In this document: one piece after another, positions 5,665-7,031 of the stretch | Numbering within the stretch: the first letter of the stretch is position 1 | Layout of the letters: each line of letters starts with the position of its first letter | Translations under genes and position numbers: made by a program | Notes under the pieces: generated by a model | What the model was told of the DNA's origin: nothing | What the model saw: the letters and a program-made list of their open reading frames with translations, nothing else | Databases searched by the model: none | DNA from: SVQP01 sp045594705 | GTDB lineage: Bacteria > Bacillota > Clostridia > Oscillospirales > CAG-272 | Reading direction: 5' to 3' | Length of the DNA stretch: 7,031 nt | Assembly: GCA_045594705.1 (NCBI GenBank) | Contig: JAZNZB010000096.1 | Location: 1-7,031 of the forward strand

Positions 5665-6882
5665 ATGCAAAAGATCAAAATGACAACCCCGCTTGTCGAA
5701 ATGGACGGCGACGAAATGACCCGCGTGCTGTGGGCGATGATCAAGGACGAGCTGATCCACCCCTTCGTGGAGCTGAATACCGAATACTATGACCTCGGTC
5801 TTGTTGAGCGCGAAAGAACCAAGGATCAAGTCACCTTTGACTCGGCTTATGCAACCAAAAAATACGGCGTGGCGGTCAAATGCGCCACCATTACCCCCAA
5901 CCGCCAGCGCGTGGAGGAATACAATCTTTCCGAAATGTGGAAATCCCCCAACGGCACCATTCGTGCCATTTTGGACGGCACGGTGTTCCGCGCACCCATT
6001 CTGATTGATTCCATCCGCCCTGCAGTGCGCAACTGGGAAGCCCCCATTACCATTGCGCGTCACGCATACGGTGACGTTTACAAGGCGACCGAATACCGCG
6101 TGCCCACCGAGGGCAAGGCCGAGCTGGTCTTTACCGACAAGGACGGAAACGAGACCTTCCGCGAGACGGTTTATGATTTTGAGTGCCCCGGCGTGCTGCA
6201 AAGCCAGTACAACAAGGACAGCTCGATCCGTTCCTTCGCGCATTCCTGCTTCCAGTATGCCATTGATACCAAGCAGGATCTGTGGTTCTCTACCAAGGAC
6301 ACCATCTCCAAGCAGTACGATCAGACCTTCAAGCTGATCTTCCAGGAAATTTACGAAGCGGATTACAAGGAAAAGTTTGAGGAGCTGGGCATTGAGTACT
6401 TCTACACGCTGATCGACGACGCGGTCGCGCGTGTCATCCGCTCCAAGGGCGGCTTTATCTGGGCGTGCAAGAACTACGACGGCGACGTTATGAGCGACAT
6501 GGTTTCCACCGCGTTTGGCTCGCTTGCCATGATGACCTCTGTACTGGTTGCGCCCGACGGCACCACCGAATACGAGGCGGCACACGGCACGGTCACCCGC
6601 CATTACTACCGTTATCTTAAGGGCGAGACCACCTCGACCAACCCCATGGCCACCATTTTTGCGTGGTCGGGAGCGCTGCGTAAGAGAGGTCAGCTGGACG
6701 GCCTTGACGACCTTGTTGACTTTGCCGATAAGCTGGAGGCTGCCTGCCTGCAGACCCTGAACGACGGCATTATGACCAAGGATCTGGTCGGCCTTGTCGT
6801 GCCCGGTACACAAGTGACCTCGGTCAATTCCCTGGAGTTCTTGAAGGCGATCAGAGAGAGACTGGAAAAGGCGTTGGCGTAA
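5665..6882 (+). CDS. icd: NADP-dependent isocitrate dehydrogenase, eukaryote-like homodimeric type
   Basis: This 405-residue enzyme oxidises and decarboxylates isocitrate to 2-oxoglutarate, making NADPH. It aligns along its whole length with the human IDH1 type rather than E. coli Icd. Substrate-site residues fall at almost the same numbers as in IDH1: T77, S94 (KSPNGT), R100, R109, R132 (ARHAYGD) and Y139. Catalytic K211 and the metal-binding aspartates D251/D252, D274 and D278 (NYDGDVMSD) are present. HGTVTRH (307-313) contains the R312-H313 pair that reads the NADP phosphate. Nothing essential is missing. GGAGG (5653-5657) lies seven bases before the ATG, 15 bases after the previous stop. 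It is the last gene of the operon and probably feeds glutamate synthesis. No citrate synthase is in the window. Confidence 0.95.
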   Translation: MQKIKMTTPLVEMDGDEMTRVLWAMIKDELIHPFVELNTEYYDLGLVERERTKDQVTFDSAYATKKYGVAVKCATITPNRQRVEEYNLSEMWKSPNGTIRAILDGTVFRAPILIDSIRPAVRNWEAPITIARHAYGDVYKATEYRVPTEGKAELVFTDKDGNETFRETVYDFECPGVLQSQYNKDSSIRSFAHSCFQYAIDTKQDLWFSTKDTISKQYDQTFKLIFQEIYEADYKEKFEELGIEYFYTLIDDAVARVIRSKGGFIWACKNYDGDVMSDMVSTAFGSLAMMTSVLVAPDGTTEYEAAHGTVTRHYYRYLKGETTSTNPMATIFAWSGALRKRGQLDGLDDLVDFADKLEAACLQTLNDGIMTKDLVGLVVPGTQVTSVNSLEFLKAIRERLEKALA

Positions 6883-6890
6883 AAAGATAT

Positions 6891-6913
6891 AAAAAAGCAG
6901 CCCGATGGGGCTG
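6891..6913 (-). terminator. Probable intrinsic terminator reading leftwards (minus strand)
   Basis: CAGCCC (6898-6903) and GGGCTG (6908-6913) form a six-pair stem with a GATG loop. On the minus strand it is followed by C and six T's (6896..6891). On the plus strand the stem is followed by AAAAATT, so it does not look like the stop for the icd operon. It would serve a minus-strand gene entering from the right, of which nothing is visible. Confidence 0.5.
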
Positions 6914-6936
6914 AAAAATTAGCGGGAAAATATGAA

Positions 6937-6972
6937 ATAAGGGTTGAGTTAAGACAAGATTCAGCCCTTTAT
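6937..6972 (+). terminator. Hairpin downstream of icd, possible weak operon terminator
   Basis: AAGGGTTGA (6939-6947) pairs with TCAGCCCTT (6961-6969), with one G-U pair and a 13-base loop; two more pairs are possible past a bulged T. It is followed by only TATCATT, so the U-run is poor. It lies about 55 bases after the icd stop and is the best plus-strand candidate for ending the operon. Confidence 0.4.
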
Positions 6973-7031
6973 CATTGAAAAATCTCTGTTTCCCAATCTC
7001 TTTGCGCAAACCCCTTCCTCCCGTTACGCTA

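Noticed and set aside
5644..6813. Long minus-strand frame opposite isocitrate dehydrogenase
   Set aside because: It mirrors the codon pattern of the dehydrogenase gene, has no ribosome site and no recognisable domain.
6851..7030. Stop-free minus-strand frame of 59 codons entering from the right edge
   Set aside because: It has no ATG, overlaps the icd 3' end and runs through a hairpin with a T-run in its own direction. A homology search with the sequence beyond 7031 would settle it.

Overview
The window looks like chromosomal DNA from a low-GC-type Gram-positive bacterium, most likely an anaerobic gut clostridium of the Oscillospiraceae/Ruminococcaceae kind. Coding regions are moderately GC-rich and intergenic regions are AT-rich. 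Almost every start has a strong GGAGG-type ribosome binding site, and the promoters are near-perfect sigma-A sequences with 17-base spacers. The taxonomy is inferred from style and gene content. No rRNA, tRNA, CRISPR array or mobile element is visible.

Left part (1-2460), all genes on the minus strand. The window opens inside nrdR, the ribonucleotide-reductase repressor; only its N-terminal 37 codons are present. Upstream of nrdR is a clean promoter with two putative NrdR boxes 32 bases apart, which suggests autorepression. A 285-base gap (112-396) holds this promoter region, an inverted repeat at 196-230 and a hairpin-rich segment at 327-391. Then come three small genes without a firm function: an HprK/PEPCK-like P-loop protein (397-1101), a two-helix membrane protein (1179-1856) and a 133-residue unknown protein (1997-2398). 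The last two each have their own strong promoter. A clear intrinsic terminator lies between the membrane protein gene and the P-loop gene.

Right part (2500-6882), plus strand. A divergent promoter drives a tight three-gene operon: an aconitase-superfamily hydratase resembling E. coli YbhJ, a TIM-barrel sugar phosphate isomerase/epimerase-like protein, and an NADP-type isocitrate dehydrogenase of the eukaryote-like homodimeric subfamily. Gaps are 1 and 15 bases. Aconitase plus isocitrate dehydrogenase would convert citrate to 2-oxoglutarate, the usual route to glutamate in anaerobes. The role of the middle enzyme in this route is not obvious. The tail (6883-7031) has two hairpins that can also pair with each other and no supported gene.

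The most interesting non-coding signal is a 9-base motif, TTTGCAAGA, found three times: as an inverted pair straddling the -35 box of the aconitase operon, and once over the -35 box of the membrane protein gene. It may be a shared operator. No clearly new biological system is evident; the best leads are this motif, the enzyme between aconitase and isocitrate dehydrogenase, and the uncharacterised minus-strand genes.
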